A DNA stretch of 64,000 bases, taken from assembly GCA_036407095.1 (NCBI GenBank), contig DASWZV010000081.1, positions 310,001 to 374,000 of the forward strand, read 5' to 3'. Position 1 is the first letter of the stretch, and every line of letters begins with the position of its first letter. The notes below the pieces were generated by a model. That model saw only the letters and a list, made by a program, of their open reading frames with translations, searched no databases and had not been told where the DNA came from. This stretch comes from Gp6-AA40 sp036407095 (GTDB lineage: Bacteria > Acidobacteriota > Vicinamibacteria > Vicinamibacterales > UBA2999). A program made the translations under genes and the position numbers. Positions 63,952 through 64,000 of this stretch are shown in pieces.

Positions 63952-64000
63952 GGTCAAAGGGCAAAGGTCAAAGGTATTACACCTTTACCTTCACTTTGCC
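63952..64000. repeat. Heptamer inverted-repeat element (GGTCAAA/GGGCAAA type), cut by the window edge
   Basis: GGTCAAA, GGGCAAA, GGTCAAA in successive 7-bp steps (63952-63972), then an opposing run of ACCTTTACCTTCACTTTGCC at the end. Same architecture as the other heptamer elements, with its own heptamer. Confidence 0.7.

Overview
High-GC bacterial DNA with an Acidobacteriota-like gene set, probably class Vicinamibacteria. The evidence is a VWA protein of the acidobacterial VWFA type, a TonB-dependent receptor with an N-terminal carboxypeptidase-regulatory-like domain, secreted proteins of acidobacterial type, sulfatases, DUF1254/DUF1214 proteins and many GTG starts. No rRNA, tRNA, CRISPR array, prophage or transposase was seen. 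The taxonomic call is inference.

Layout. 0-6 kb: end of a cystatin-like protein, a secreted VWA protein, two small membrane proteins, a sulfatase and a DcaP-like porin with an apparent frameshift. 5.4-10.3 kb: NarL-type response regulator, ABM monooxygenase, PAS histidine kinase and a GAF/AAA+/Fis sigma-54 activator. 10.9-15.3 kb: Crp/Fnr regulator, HAD phosphatase, secreted proteins and an outer-membrane channel. 15.4-21.4 kb: a tight minus-strand cluster, sulfatase > aspartate 4-decarboxylase > secreted asparaginase > Asp/Ala exchanger, which could form an asparagine-fed proton-motive cycle. 21.7-34.9 kb: hybrid periplasmic-sensor histidine kinase, OmpA protein, DUF1254/DUF1214 pair with the remnant of a third copy, and a plus-strand stress-type operon (two YsnF/AvaK-like DUF2382 proteins, DUF937-OmpA, MscS). 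34.9-35.5 kb: a non-coding array of inverted and direct repeats. 35.5-54 kb: large sulfatase, secreted unknowns, a symporter fused to a solute-binding domain, DUF2780, cupredoxin, GH13 plus GH63-like hydrolases, MscS, DUF1254, BASS transporter and an outer-membrane barrel. 54-64 kb: TonB receptor, Bcr/CflA-type MFS, unknown secreted proteins, a metallo-beta-lactamase-fold protein with an altered metal motif, and DinB.

The strongest unexplained signal is regulatory. Eleven near-identical 16-bp palindromes (consensus CCGCGACATGTCGYGG), plus one weak copy, lie only in gaps between genes from about 3.9 to 53 kb. Most sit 50-100 bp upstream of a perfectly spaced sigma-54 promoter (GG-N10-GC, often GGACTCGAAGTTGC) that reads into sulfatases, DUF1254 proteins, the DUF2382/MscS operon, DUF2780, GH13/GH63, the BASS transporter and others. 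This looks like one sigma-54/enhancer-binding-protein regulon. The activator encoded at 8.7-10.3 kb is the only candidate in the window.

The second signal is a family of intergenic elements built from 7-bp units in opposed arms. Each locus uses its own heptamer (GGAATCA, GGAAGCA, GGACCAA, AATGCAG, GGTCAAA).
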